From Microbacterium sp. zg-Y818 (GTDB lineage: Bacteria; Actinomycetota; Actinomycetes; Actinomycetales; Microbacteriaceae): a stretch of 64,000 nt of DNA. The notes under the pieces are model-generated. The model worked only from the letters and a program-made list of their open reading frames with translations. It searched no databases and was not told where the DNA came from. The first letter of the stretch is position 1, and each line of letters opens with the position of its first letter. The translations under genes and the position numbers were made by a program. Positions 44,436 to 53,483 of this stretch are shown here, piece by piece. The DNA is taken from positions 2,418,001-2,482,000 of the forward strand of contig NZ_CP126741.1 of the NCBI RefSeq assembly GCF_030246905.1, read 5' to 3'.

Positions 44436-45290
44436 TCAGCCGGACAGCACGACCGACAGCGCGATGCCGGCGGCGACCGCGATCAGCGTGACGACCGTGT
44501 ACCCGATTGCGAGGCCCGCGCGCGCGTAGCCACGCCCGGCCTCGCCGGTGCGGCCTATCTCTCGCAGCGCCAGGTGGGCGAACACAATGCCCAGCGGCGC
44601 CAGCACGAAGGCGAACACGAACCCGAGCAGCGCCTTGCCGTTGACCGCGCCCGTTGGCTGATCGCCGCCCACGGCCGGGGATGCCGTGGCGGGCCCCACC
44701 GCGGCGTCCGCCGCCGATGCGGGCTCATCGTGCGATGAGGACATCGCAGATGGGGAAACAAGGGCGATGGAGGCGGGGAGCGCGGGCGCCGCCCGCGGTG
44801 TGACGTCGGCCCACCAGGGCGACGCGGCCGGGTCGGCGACGGCCGCGACGGGCGCGAAGGACTCGGCCGGGGCGCCGGGCGTCCACCGGACGCGTTCGGA
44901 GGCGCGATCGGCCCGCACCCCCACCGGCCGCTCTGCGCCCTGCGTGAGTGCGGCACCCGCGGCCACCGCCGCGCGCCACGCGTCGGCGTCGCCCGAGAAG
45001 GCCAGCGGATGCGCGCCGGACTCGCGGCGTCCCGCCGCCAGAACGTCGGTGGTCGCGGCACTGGTCGAATCGCGTCCGCCCGGCGTCGTGCGCCGCCCCA
45101 CGGCGACGACCCCGGCCCATTCGATGAGGGCCGGATAGGCCCGGGGATGTCGGGCTATCTGCTCGGCATAGTGCGGAAAGGCACCCGCGATCGACGCGAG
45201 GTCGTGAGGCGAGGTCTCGGCGTGGTGCAGTGCCGCCCAGGCATCCGCGGAGTTCCACTCTTCAGTGGGGCGCACAGTGGCGGCGGTCAT
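44436..45290 (-). CDS. LRV-type N-terminal domain plus DUF4190 membrane protein
   Basis: ATG 45290 has AGGAGG six bases upstream. The 284-residue protein begins with a variant leucine-rich-repeat-like helical domain (TSPHDLASIAGAFPHYAEQI near residues 27-46, then HPRAYPALIEW). A long Ala/Pro-rich linker leads to a C-terminal pair of membrane helices of the DUF4190 type (KALLGFVFAFVLAPLGIVFA, HLALREIGRTGE). Such proteins occur in Microbacteriaceae near secretion and regulatory genes, but the role is unknown. An 18-bp palindromic motif 50 bases upstream is shared with the WXG cassette at 59.6 kb. Confidence 0.75.
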   Translation of the reverse strand: MTAATVRPTEEWNSADAWAALHHAETSPHDLASIAGAFPHYAEQIARHPRAYPALIEWAGVVAVGRRTTPGGRDSTSAATTDVLAAGRRESGAHPLAFSGDADAWRAAVAAGAALTQGAERPVGVRADRASERVRWTPGAPAESFAPVAAVADPAASPWWADVTPRAAPALPASIALVSPSAMSSSHDEPASAADAAVGPATASPAVGGDQPTGAVNGKALLGFVFAFVLAPLGIVFAHLALREIGRTGEAGRGYARAGLAIGYTVVTLIAVAAGIALSVVLSG

Positions 45291-45339
45291 CGCATTCCTC
45301 CTGGCATCCAGTGCATCATCGTCTAGCCGGGGGGCGCGA

Positions 45340-45357
45340 TGGGGACTTCTCCCCATC
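45340..45357. promoter_or_regulatory. Palindromic motif shared with the WXG cassette
   Basis: TGGGGACTTCTCCCCATC at 45340-45357 is identical over 18 bases to 59572-59589. GGGGA and TCCCC flank a four-base centre. It ends 50 bases before the DUF4190 start on the minus strand. Confidence 0.55.
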
Positions 45358-45385
45358 GCCGGCATCGCCGGCATCGCCTCGATCG

Positions 45386-45982
45386 TCAGAGGTCGCGGCT
45401 GAACGCCTGCACTCCCTCGTGCGACGGCATGCGGGTGAACCCGAGGCGGTCGTAGAACGCCAGCGCCCCGGCGTTGTCGGCAGAGGCGACCAGATGCAGC
45501 CCGCGTACTCCCTCGGCCTGCAGCGCCGCGACGACCGTGTCGATCAATCGGCGCCCCCACCCCTGCCCCTGCACCTCGGGGTGCAGATCGATGTGCAGGT
45601 GGGCGGGGTGGGTGTCGCCATACGGCTCCGCCCCCGCCCGACGGCCATAGGCGTAGAGGAGCGTGCCATCCTGCCGGGTCAGCTCGGCCTGGGGTCGCGG
45701 CCACCGCTCGGCGAACTGCGGCCACCACTCGGTGGCGAACCAGTCCTCGAACCGGCGCGTGTCAGGGGTCGCGACGGCGTATCCGGCGACGCGTCCGTCG
45801 TCGGTCTCGACGACGAAGGCGAACTCCGGATGCCGCGCGACGTACGGCAGCACGAACACCTCGGCCCAGAGGTCGTCGTCGGCGAAGACGCCGGTGGCAT
45901 CCGCGCCGGCATCCGCCGTGCGCAGGCAGATCTCGGCGAGCGCAGCCTCGTCGCCGCGGCGGTAGGGGCGGATCGTGGTCAC
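45386..45982 (-). CDS. GNAT family N-acetyltransferase
   Basis: GTG 45982 has AGGAT eight bases upstream. The 198-residue protein has a GNAT core: TIRPYRRGDEAALAEICLRT near residues 3-22, HLHIDLHPEVQGQGWGRRLI near 127-146 (acetyl-CoA loop), and NAGALAFYDRLGFTRM near 173. It resembles the bacterial O-GlcNAcase-linked acetyltransferase-like group, but the substrate is not known. Confidence 0.83.
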   Translation of the reverse strand: MTTIRPYRRGDEAALAEICLRTADAGADATGVFADDDLWAEVFVLPYVARHPEFAFVVETDDGRVAGYAVATPDTRRFEDWFATEWWPQFAERWPRPQAELTRQDGTLLYAYGRRAGAEPYGDTHPAHLHIDLHPEVQGQGWGRRLIDTVVAALQAEGVRGLHLVASADNAGALAFYDRLGFTRMPSHEGVQAFSRDL

Positions 45983-46090
45983 GGGATCATCCTGGCACGG
46001 CATGGATTCGACGATGGGCGCCACACGCGCGCCGACGCGTGCGAGGATCACACCCATGGCTCGCCGCCGAGCCGCCGAGGAGGTCACGTC

Positions 46091-46366
46091 GTGAGCGATC
46101 GCATCCTTCCGACCGACGCTGCGAACGAGTGGGCGAAAGCTCTCTGCGAGCGCTTCGACCTCGTCGCGGACGACATACCCGTCGCGCTGCTGCTCGACCT
46201 CGCCGACGACACGACCGCCGCGGCCTCGGCTCAGGCCGCGCCGCTCAGCGCCTTCGTGGCGGGCTTGGTGGCCGGACGGGCGGGCGGCACACCCGCGGAC
46301 ACGCGGGGGGCGGTCGAGGCGATCACGGCGTTCGCCGAGGCGTGCGCCCATCGCACGGCGTCCTGA
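46091..46366 (+). CDS. DUF6457-like small acidic protein
   Basis: GTG 46091 has GAGGAGG seven bases upstream. The 91-residue helical protein reads ANEWAKALCERFDLVADDIP near residues 11-30, then LLLDLADDTTAAAS and a GG-rich turn, a pattern I associate with DUF6457 of actinobacteria, which is often found near molybdenum cofactor genes. No such genes are beside it here. It is encoded divergently from the GNAT gene. Confidence 0.7.
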   Translation: MSDRILPTDAANEWAKALCERFDLVADDIPVALLLDLADDTTAAASAQAAPLSAFVAGLVAGRAGGTPADTRGAVEAITAFAEACAHRTAS

Positions 46367-46420
46367 CCGGGCGGGTCCGCCGGCCCCGGCGCCAGGCGAT
46401 CGCCCGGGGCGCCAAGGCCG

Positions 46421-47971
46421 TCAGAGGGCGCCCGCAACCTGTCCCCGCCCCGCCGACTCGGCCTCGGCAGTGGCCGTGATGCGGTTGGCCATGCCCCGGA
46501 AGACGAAGCCGTGGAAGGGCAGCACCGCGAGCCAGTACAGCCGTCCCGCCAGCCCCCGCGGAAAGAACACTGCGCGCTGGTCGTAGCGCGAACCGCCATC
46601 GGCCTCGGTCGCCCGCAGCTCGAGCCACGCCCTTCCCGGCACCTTCATCTCGGCGCGAAGGCGCAGCATGCTGCCCTCCTCGACCGTCTCCACCCGCCAG
46701 AAGTCGATGACGTCGCCCGGCGCGACCCGCGAACGACTGCGCCGCCCCCTGGCCAGGCCCACACCGCCGGCGAGCTTGTCCATCCACCCGCGCACCGCCC
46801 ACAGCAGCGGCGTCGAGTACCAGCCGTTGTCGCCGCCGATCCCGGTGATCACGCCCCACAGCCGCTGCGGGTCGGCCGAGGTGAGGGTGGAACGCTCGTC
46901 GGTGTACGCGGTGCGCCCGGCCCAGTCGGGATCCGACGGCAGCGGGTCCGAGGGAGCGCCGAGCACCTCGGAATCCTGCCAGCTGGTCTCGACCTCGTCG
47001 GCCGCGACCCGCCCGAGTGCGAGGCGCACGGCACGACGGTAGGGGGTGAGGCCTCCCTCGGGCGGCGGGATGAGGTCGTCGACCGCGTGGTCGTCCATGA
47101 CGCACTCGTTCTGCAGCGACGCGACCAGCGGCCGGGCGATGGCCCGCGGGATGGGCGTGACGAGGTTGACCCAGTGCGAGGCGAGCCCCGGCGTGAACAC
47201 CGGCAGTGACGCGATCGCCCGCTGCGGCAGACCCGCCTCGGCGGCGTACCCGTTCATCATCTGTCCGTACCGCAGCACGTCGGGACCGCCGATGTCGACG
47301 GCCCTGTTGACGTCGGCATCCACCCGCGCCGCCCCGAGCAGGTAGTGCAGCACGTCGCGCACGGCGATCGGCTGGATGCGGTTGCGCACCCAGCGCGGCG
47401 CCGGCATGTACGGCAGCACCTCGGTGAGGTGGCGCACCATCTCGAACGAGGCCGAGCCCGAGCCGATGACCACGCCCGCCTGCAGCACCAGGGTGGGGAC
47501 GCCGGAGGAGAGGAAGACATCACCCACCGCGACGCGGGAGCGCAGGTGGGGTGACAGCTCGCCGCCCGAGGGGTGCAGGCCACCCAGGTAAACGATGCGC
47601 CCCACCGATGCCGCGGCGGCGGCCGCCGCGACCGTCTCGGCCGCGCGCAGGTCCGTGCGGTCGAAGCCGGGACCGGCGGCCATGGAATGGACGAGGTAGT
47701 ACAGCACGTCGACGTCGCGTACGGCTTCGCGCACCGCGTCGGGGTCCTCGGCGGAGCCGGTGACCACCTCGACGGAGTCACCCCAGGGGAAGGCCGCCAC
47801 CCGGCCGGCGTCGCGGGCGAGCACGCGCACGCGGTATCCGGCCTGGCGCAGGCGCGGCACCAGGCGCCCGCCGATGTAGCCGGTGGCCCCGAGCACCAGC
47901 GCCAGGGGAGCCGAGCCGTCGGGGCGCGGCACCGCGCGCAGGGCCGCGTCGGCCGCAGTGAGTTCGCTCAT
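46421..47971 (-). CDS. NAD(P)-binding SDR with C-terminal DUF2867 domain
   Basis: The 516-residue protein has an extended-SDR Rossmann domain with LGATGYIGGRLVPRL near residues 27-41, YYLVHSM near 91, and GGLHPSG near 129. From about residue 320 it has a START-like DUF2867 domain (GVITGIGGDNGWYSTPLLW; FFPRGLAGRLYWLAVLPFHG). This two-domain type is widespread in actinobacteria, and its substrate, perhaps a lipid or quinone, is unknown. TAACGT six bases before the ATG suggests a leaderless transcript. Confidence 0.85.
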   Translation of the reverse strand: MSELTAADAALRAVPRPDGSAPLALVLGATGYIGGRLVPRLRQAGYRVRVLARDAGRVAAFPWGDSVEVVTGSAEDPDAVREAVRDVDVLYYLVHSMAAGPGFDRTDLRAAETVAAAAAAASVGRIVYLGGLHPSGGELSPHLRSRVAVGDVFLSSGVPTLVLQAGVVIGSGSASFEMVRHLTEVLPYMPAPRWVRNRIQPIAVRDVLHYLLGAARVDADVNRAVDIGGPDVLRYGQMMNGYAAEAGLPQRAIASLPVFTPGLASHWVNLVTPIPRAIARPLVASLQNECVMDDHAVDDLIPPPEGGLTPYRRAVRLALGRVAADEVETSWQDSEVLGAPSDPLPSDPDWAGRTAYTDERSTLTSADPQRLWGVITGIGGDNGWYSTPLLWAVRGWMDKLAGGVGLARGRRSRSRVAPGDVIDFWRVETVEEGSMLRLRAEMKVPGRAWLELRATEADGGSRYDQRAVFFPRGLAGRLYWLAVLPFHGFVFRGMANRITATAEAESAGRGQVAGAL

Positions 47972-48166
47972 GCCGCGACGTTACGTCGCGGCATCCCCGC
48001 GCGCCACACGCCCCCTGTGGGCTGCCGTTGCCCGCGCGCGATAGCGCACCGCTGCGCCCGGTGCCAACTGCCTGCAGGTCGTCCGCCCAGCCTCGTAAGG
48101 TACCCGGGACGGACCGAACGGACACGTCCGTCGCGCCCGCGCGGCGCGAGAGAACGCGGAGGACCC

Positions 48167-49651
48167 ATGACCCGACAGGCAGAGACGACCGAGGCCGAGA
48201 CCCCCAGGCTGGAAGTGGACGACGTGATCGTCGTCGACAAGAAGCGGGTACGCACCGCGATCGGCGGGACCGCCGTGGGCAACTTCATGGAGTGGTTCGA
48301 CTTCGGCATCTACGGCTACCTCGCCGTCACCCTCGCCATGGTGTTCACCGCAGACCTGCCGGAGCCCTGGGGGCTGCTGGTGACCCTCTTCGGGTTCGCG
48401 GTGTCGTTCCTGGTGCGCCCGATCGGCGGTCTCGTCCTGGGTCCGCTGGGTGACCGAATCGGCCGCCAGCGGGTGCTGTTCTTCACCATGGCGCTCATGG
48501 CGGTCGCCACCGCCCTCATCGGGGTGCTGCCGACTTCCGATCAGATCGGACTGTGGGCCATCGTGCCGCTGTACCTGCTGAAGATGGCGCAGGGCTTCTC
48601 CACCGGCGGCGAGTATGCCGGTGCGACGACGTACGTCGCCGAGTTCTCCCCCGACCGCCGTCGCGGGTTCTGGTCGTCGTGGCTCGACGTCGCGTCGTAC
48701 GTCGGGTTCGCTGCGGGAGCCTCGGTGGTGGCACTCACGACCCTCATCACCGAGAGCGTCTGGGGACCCACGGCGATGGTCGACTTCGGCTGGCGCATCC
48801 CCTTCCTGCTGGCGATCCCGCTCGGCGTGGTGGCGATCTGGTTCCGCCTGCGCATCCCCGAGACCCCGGCCTACGAGACGACGGTTGAGCATGAGTCGAC
48901 CGTCGCCGCCGATGACCCGCTGGCGCGTCACGGCGTGGTCGGCATCCTGCGCCACCACTGGCGCCCCGTCCTCATCTGCGTGGCCATCGCCGCCGCCACC
49001 AACACGGCCGGCTACGCGCTCACCAGTTACATGCCCACCTACCTCGAGAACGAGGTCGGCGTCTCCAACCTCACCGCCGCCGTGGCGACGGTGCCGGTGC
49101 TGCTCGTCATGTCGGCGTGCCTGCCGCTCATCGGCCTGCTGAGCGACCGCATCGGGCGGCGCCCGGTGTACCTCATCGCGGCGGGCTCGACCCTCGTGCT
49201 CATGGTTCCCGCCTTCGCCGTCATGCAGATCGGCGAACTGTGGGCCGTCTTCGTGGCGCTGACGATGGTCGCGGTGCCGGTGGCCTTCTACGTCGCCGTG
49301 GCGGCATCGACGCTGCCGGCGCTCTTCCCCACGGCATCGCGCTTCGGCGCCATGGCGATCGCGTACAACGTGGCATCGTCGCTCTTCGGCGGCACGACCC
49401 CGCTGTTCAGCCAGGGCCTCATCGAACTCACCGGCAACACGTACATGCCGGCGTTCTACATCATGTTCTTCGCGCTGCTGGGCAGCGTCGCCATGCTGGC
49501 GATGAAGGAGACCGCGCAGCGGCCGCTGCTCGGCTCGGTGCCCACGGTGGAGACGCCCGCCGAAGCCGAGGCCGTGGTGGAGCGCCAGGACGAGGACCCG
49601 CTGATCGACACCTCGACCATGCCGCTCCCCATCCACCGCCCCGCCGAGTGA
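48167..49651 (+). CDS. MHS-family MFS transporter (ProP-like)
   Basis: The 494-residue protein has 12 helices and the metabolite:H+ symporter signatures: GNFMEWFDFGIYGYLA near residues 38-53, PIGGLVLGPLGDRIGRQRV near 86, and GFSTGGEYAGATTYVAEFSP near 143. This matches proline/betaine and organic acid symporters such as ProP. GGAGGA precedes the ATG. The C-terminal tail is acidic and Pro-rich. The last codons GCC-GAG-TGA lie in a perfect palindrome shared with the converging gene. Confidence 0.9.
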   Translation: MTRQAETTEAETPRLEVDDVIVVDKKRVRTAIGGTAVGNFMEWFDFGIYGYLAVTLAMVFTADLPEPWGLLVTLFGFAVSFLVRPIGGLVLGPLGDRIGRQRVLFFTMALMAVATALIGVLPTSDQIGLWAIVPLYLLKMAQGFSTGGEYAGATTYVAEFSPDRRRGFWSSWLDVASYVGFAAGASVVALTTLITESVWGPTAMVDFGWRIPFLLAIPLGVVAIWFRLRIPETPAYETTVEHESTVAADDPLARHGVVGILRHHWRPVLICVAIAAATNTAGYALTSYMPTYLENEVGVSNLTAAVATVPVLLVMSACLPLIGLLSDRIGRRPVYLIAAGSTLVLMVPAFAVMQIGELWAVFVALTMVAVPVAFYVAVAASTLPALFPTASRFGAMAIAYNVASSLFGGTTPLFSQGLIELTGNTYMPAFYIMFFALLGSVAMLAMKETAQRPLLGSVPTVETPAEAEAVVERQDEDPLIDTSTMPLPIHRPAE

Positions 49652-49664
49652 GTACTCACTCGGC
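49643..49664. repeat. Perfect 22-bp palindrome holding two convergent stop codons
   Basis: GCCGAGTGAGT at 49643-49653 is followed directly by its exact reverse complement. Read on either strand it encodes Ala-Glu-stop: TGA 49649-49651 ends the MHS gene and TGA 49658-49656 ends the PAP2 gene. It consists of two inverted, overlapping GTGAGTACTC elements. Confidence 0.9.
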
Positions 49665-50324
49665 AGCAACGGGTGCGACGCGGAGCGGAATTCGGGATCG
49701 GCGGGTCGCTTCGGCCCGCAGCGGCACGGCGAAGGCGGATGCCATCAGCAGCGCCATCCCGGCGCCGATCATCGCCCCACCCACGGTGTCGCTCAGCCAG
49801 TGCGCGTGCAGGTACGTGCGACTGAAGGCCATCAGCATCACCCACACCGCCCCTGCGATCACGACCGACAACCGCGGGAAGAGCACGGCGGCCACCACCG
49901 CGAGGGTCGCGGCGTTGGCGGCGTGCCCAGAAGGGAACGAGCCGTAGTCGCTGATCACCAGGATCTCCTCGGGGCGCGCCCGGCCGAAGAGGTGCTTGAG
50001 CACCTGCACCGCCGCGGCGCTGAAGATCGACGCCGCCACGAAGTACAGAGCACCCATGTACCGCCGCATGATCAGCAGCGCCAGCGCTCCCCCGATCGGC
50101 ACAACGAAGACGCCGAACACTCCCCCGCCGAGCCAGTTCATGGCCAGTGAGAACACCGCCACCGCCTCGACCTGCCACCCCACGAGGGCCTGGTTCCACC
50201 AGTGGTCGAGCACGAAGGGCTCGGGCCCGCGCTGCAGGATCCACGCGCCCAGCGCGCAGGCGAGGGCGACGAGCACGATCCCGGGCACGAGCAGGCGCGC
50301 AATCGGACGGTTGAGGGCTTCCAT
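49656..50324 (-). CDS. PAP2-family phosphatase
   Basis: The 222-residue protein has about six helices and all three phosphatidate phosphatase motifs: KHLFGRARP near residue 110, PSGHAAN near 131, and SRTYLHAHWLSD near 169. It should dephosphorylate a lipid phosphate such as phosphatidate, undecaprenyl pyrophosphate or PGP at the outer membrane face. The stop codon lies in the palindrome shared with the convergent MHS gene. Confidence 0.9.
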   Translation of the reverse strand: MEALNRPIARLLVPGIVLVALACALGAWILQRGPEPFVLDHWWNQALVGWQVEAVAVFSLAMNWLGGGVFGVFVVPIGGALALLIMRRYMGALYFVAASIFSAAAVQVLKHLFGRARPEEILVISDYGSFPSGHAANAATLAVVAAVLFPRLSVVIAGAVWVMLMAFSRTYLHAHWLSDTVGGAMIGAGMALLMASAFAVPLRAEATRRSRIPLRVAPVAAE

Positions 50325-50439
50325 CACCTCATTGTGCGACGTCAGGCAGCCCGGCGGAGGGGGCTTGCGGACGACTTGCCGCAAAGGCTATCGCGCCGCC
50401 GCCAGCCGCCCGCGCAAACGGGCACTACGGCGCGAGGCG

Positions 50440-51819
50440 CTACGGCGCGAGGCGCTCGACCGTCTGCGGACGCACGACCAGCCACAGCGCCAGCACCCCG
50501 ATCACGCCACAACCGACCATGACCGAGGCCATCGTCGTCGGGGTGATGCCGCCATCGCCCGCGATCAACCCCACGAGCGGCGAGACGAGGCCCGCCACAC
50601 CGAAGTTGACGGCGCCGACGAGCGACTGCGCAGTGCCGGCGGCCTTACCGTGGCGGTCCAGCGCCAGCACCTGCACGCACGGGAACGTGAACCCGCATCC
50701 GGTCATGAAGATGAACAGCGGCACCATCACACCCCAGATGCCCACGTCGAGGGCGTCGCAGACCAGGATGGCCGATCCGGCGACCACGAGCACCGCGGTC
50801 GAGAAGGCCATCACCCACTGCGGGCCGAAGCGGGCGGCCAGCCGCGATGCGGTCTGCACGCCGATGACGACGCCGACGGAGTTGATGGCGAACAGCAGTC
50901 CGTACTGCTGGGGGTCGAAGCCGTAGGTCTGCTGGAAGAGGAACGAGGATGCCGAGAGGTACGAGAACAGCCCACTGAAGGTCATGCCGCCGATGATGAG
51001 CACGCCGATGAAGACGCGGTCGCTGAGCACGGAGCGATACCGCTGCAGCACGGTCGTCGATCCCCGCTCAGCGCGGCGGGCCGCGGGCAGGGTCTCGGGG
51101 AGGAACGCCACCGCGCAGGTGAGCATGACGACGCCGTAGATCGCCAGGGCCACGAAGATGCCGCGCCAAGGCACGACGGTCAGCAGCGCCGAGCCGATGA
51201 GCGGTGCGACGACCGGGGCGACACCGGACACCAGCGCCAACCGGCTCAGCATGACCACGAGCCGGCGACCGCCGAACAGGTCGCGCACGATGGCGGCCGC
51301 GACGACACCGCCGGCGGCGGCGCCCGCGCCCATGAGCACCCGCGCGAGCATGAGGAGCTCGAGGTTCGGCGCGATCGCGGCCGCCGCGCTGGCGACCACG
51401 TGCAGCGCGGTCACGACGATGAGCGGCACGCGGCGGCCCACCTTGTCGCTGAGCGGACCGACGACGAGCTGACCCAGGGCGAAGCCGATCATCGTGCCCG
51501 TGAGGGTCAGCTGGATCGACGCTGCTGAGGTGCGGAAGTCCTCTTCGAGCGCCGGGAAGGCCGGCAGATAGAGGTCCACCGTGAAGGGCCCGAGCGCGGT
51601 GAGCGCACCGAGCAGGATGACGTAGAGCACGCGGCGGCGGGTCGACAGCGCGTCACCGGGGTGCAGCACGATCGGAGCGGTCGTGGGGTTGGCGCCCATG
51701 GTGCGGATGGCACCGGTCGCCGTGCGGCCTGCGGTGCGGATGGCACCGGTCGTAGCGGGGCGGTCGGTGCCTGAGGAGTCGGCGGCGGAGACGGTGGGGA
51801 CGGGCGAAGTATCGAGCAC
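50440..51819 (-). CDS. Bcr/CflA-type MFS drug exporter
   Basis: The 12-helix transporter begins its first helix with RRRVLYVILLGALTALGPFT and has GPLSDKVGRRVPL (loop 2-3) and LMLARVLMGAGAAAGGVVAA (motif C region), typical of Bcr/CflA exporters. I set the start at GTG 51819 (459 residues). ATG 51699 (419 residues) is an alternative with no ribosome site. The extra N-terminus contains the peptide GAIRT twice, encoded by a 19-base direct repeat at 51701 and 51734. Confidence 0.8.
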   Translation of the reverse strand: MLDTSPVPTVSAADSSGTDRPATTGAIRTAGRTATGAIRTMGANPTTAPIVLHPGDALSTRRRVLYVILLGALTALGPFTVDLYLPAFPALEEDFRTSAASIQLTLTGTMIGFALGQLVVGPLSDKVGRRVPLIVVTALHVVASAAAAIAPNLELLMLARVLMGAGAAAGGVVAAAIVRDLFGGRRLVVMLSRLALVSGVAPVVAPLIGSALLTVVPWRGIFVALAIYGVVMLTCAVAFLPETLPAARRAERGSTTVLQRYRSVLSDRVFIGVLIIGGMTFSGLFSYLSASSFLFQQTYGFDPQQYGLLFAINSVGVVIGVQTASRLAARFGPQWVMAFSTAVLVVAGSAILVCDALDVGIWGVMVPLFIFMTGCGFTFPCVQVLALDRHGKAAGTAQSLVGAVNFGVAGLVSPLVGLIAGDGGITPTTMASVMVGCGVIGVLALWLVVRPQTVERLAP

Positions 51820-51842
51820 GGTATCCAGGGAGTCGCAGGGCG

Positions 51843-51878
51843 GAATCGTCGAAACGATTCGAGAACCGGACGAGTCTA
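51843..51878 (-). promoter_or_regulatory. Promoter and operator of the Bcr-type exporter
   Basis: On the minus strand TAGACT (51878-51873) is a good -10 box. Just past the expected start site lies GAATCGT-CGAA-ACGATTC (51843-51860 on the plus strand), a perfect seven-base inverted repeat. A repressor bound here would block the exporter. Confidence 0.5.
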
Positions 51879-51973
51879 GCTCCTTCCCAGCCGTTGACCT
51901 ATGCGTGCGAATAGGCTGAGGCGACCGTCGCGCCCCCGCGCGCCCCGTGCGCCCCTCCGAACCGAGATCACAC

Positions 51974-52694
51974 ATGACCCCGACACCCTCCGACCGCCCC
52001 ACCAAGCGTGTGAGCGGCAACCCCGCCACCCAGGCCGACATCGCCCTCACCGTCAAGCAGCAGCGTGAGCGGCAGAAGCAGGAGAAGCTCGCGCAGTACC
52101 AGCGGGGAGCTCGCCAAGCGTCGCCGCAGCAAGCTCGTGTGGTGGGCCGTGGGCGTCGCTGCGGCCATCGCGGTCATCGCGCTCGTCGTGGCATCCATCG
52201 TCTTCACGCCCAAGCCCGTCGCATACGACCGCGGTGACGGCGACGGGACGGCGATCCCGGGCGTCGAGACGTTCGAGAACACCGCCACCCACGTCGAAGG
52301 CACCGTCGCCTACCCGCAGACCCCGCCGGCCGGCGGCGACCACAACGCCGCCTGGCTGAACTGCGGCATCTACTCCGAGCCGGTCCCGAACGAGAACGCG
52401 GTGCACTCGCTCGAGCACGGCGCCGTGTGGATCACCTACGACGCGGATGCCGTCGACGAGGCGGGCCTGGATGCCATCAAGGCCAAGCTGCCGTCGAGCT
52501 ACGTGCTCCTCTCCCCCCACGAGGGCCTCGACGCGCCCGTGGTGATGAGCGCATGGAACGCCCAGCTGAAGCTCGACGGACCCGACGACGAGCGCATCGA
52601 GGACTTCCTGGACGCCTACTGGCGCAGCCAGAGCGTCCCCGAGCCCAACGCCGCCTGCACCGGCGCCATCGACGGTCCGGGCAAGCAGTCATGA
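51974..52694 (+). CDS. DUF3105 membrane protein with an apparent frameshift
   Basis: From ATG 51974 the frame reads a charged helix, ALTVKQQRERQKQEKLAQYQR, then loses sense at the run GGGG (52104-52107). The frame shifted by one base continues ELAKRRRSKLVWWAVGV, a membrane helix, and the DUF3105 domain with NENAVHSLEHGAVWITYD and a Cys in WLNCGIYSE. Removing one G joins them into a normal 239-residue anchored protein. So either the base run is a sequencing error or the gene is frameshifted; GTG 52065 could start a shortened form. DUF3105 function is unknown. It is coupled to DUF305. Confidence 0.75.
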
Positions 52695-53350
52695 CCGAGG
52701 CCCCGCGGCGTCGGTGGATCGCGGTCGTGCTGATTGCGGTCGCGGTCGCCGCGGTGGCCTTCGCCGCCGGCCGGTTCTCTACCTTCACGGCATCCGGTCC
52801 GGCCCTTCCCGCGAACGACTCCGCCGAAGCGGGGTTCGCCCGCGACATGCAGGCGCACCACGCGCAGGCGATCGAGATGGCGATGACGGCCTATCGCAAG
52901 ACCGACGACGAACAGCTGCGCGTGCTTTCTTACGACATCGCCACGGGGCAGGCCGGCCAGCGGGGCGAGATGTTCGACTGGCTGGTCAAGTGGGGGCTCC
53001 CGCAGGCCGGCGGCGCACCCATGGCGTGGATGGCGGCGTCGGATGCCGGTCACGATCACGGCGTCACGGGCACGGCGACCCTCTCCCCCGAGCAGGAGCG
53101 CGAGGCCATGGGCATGGCATCCCCCGCTGAGCTCACCGCTCTCGCCGAGGCGCAGGGCACCGCCGGCGACTGCCTGTTCCTGTCGCTGATGATCCGCCAC
53201 CATCAGGGCGCGATCCCGATGGCCGAAGCCGTGCTGGAGCTCGGCTCGGAACCGCGCACCCTCGCCGTGGCCGCGAGCATGAGGGACTCCCAGCGGTTCG
53301 AGATCGACGCGATGACCGCCGCCCAGCAGCGCCTGGCCTGCTCCCCCTGA
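52691..53350 (+). CDS. DUF305 family exported protein
   Basis: ATG 52691 overlaps the previous stop. The 219-residue protein has an N-terminal membrane anchor or uncleaved signal (residues 8-28) and two copies of the DUF305 helical motif: FARDMQAHHAQAIEMAM near 50-66 and LMIRHHQGAIPMAEAVL near 165-181. DUF305 is a ferritin-like helical fold rich in His and Met that may bind copper. DUF3105-DUF305 pairs are common in actinobacteria and are thought to act together at the cell surface. Confidence 0.88.
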   Translation: MTEAPRRRWIAVVLIAVAVAAVAFAAGRFSTFTASGPALPANDSAEAGFARDMQAHHAQAIEMAMTAYRKTDDEQLRVLSYDIATGQAGQRGEMFDWLVKWGLPQAGGAPMAWMAASDAGHDHGVTGTATLSPEQEREAMGMASPAELTALAEAQGTAGDCLFLSLMIRHHQGAIPMAEAVLELGSEPRTLAVAASMRDSQRFEIDAMTAAQQRLACSP

Positions 53351-53403
53351 CCCCCACCCCCACCGCCCGCCGGTCGCGGCCCCACCGCCCACCGAGCGGT
53401 GAA

Positions 53404-53462
53404 ACGAACACTGACGGCCGAGACCGTGGGAATCACCCACCGTCTCGGCCGTCAGTGTTCGT
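53404..53462. terminator. Long hairpin between convergent operons
   Basis: The 27-base arms 53404-53430 and 53436-53462 are complementary except for one pair and enclose a five-base loop. The element sits between the DUF305 stop (53350) and the permease stop (53484). It lacks a T-tract, so it is probably a strong two-way terminator of the actinobacterial kind. Confidence 0.85.
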
Positions 53463-53483
53463 CTCAGGGGCCGTTGCGGCCGG

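Noticed and set aside
52427..52690. Upstream extension of the DUF305 frame
   Set aside because: It lies over the DUF3105 domain. The ATGA overlap at 52691 gives the true start.
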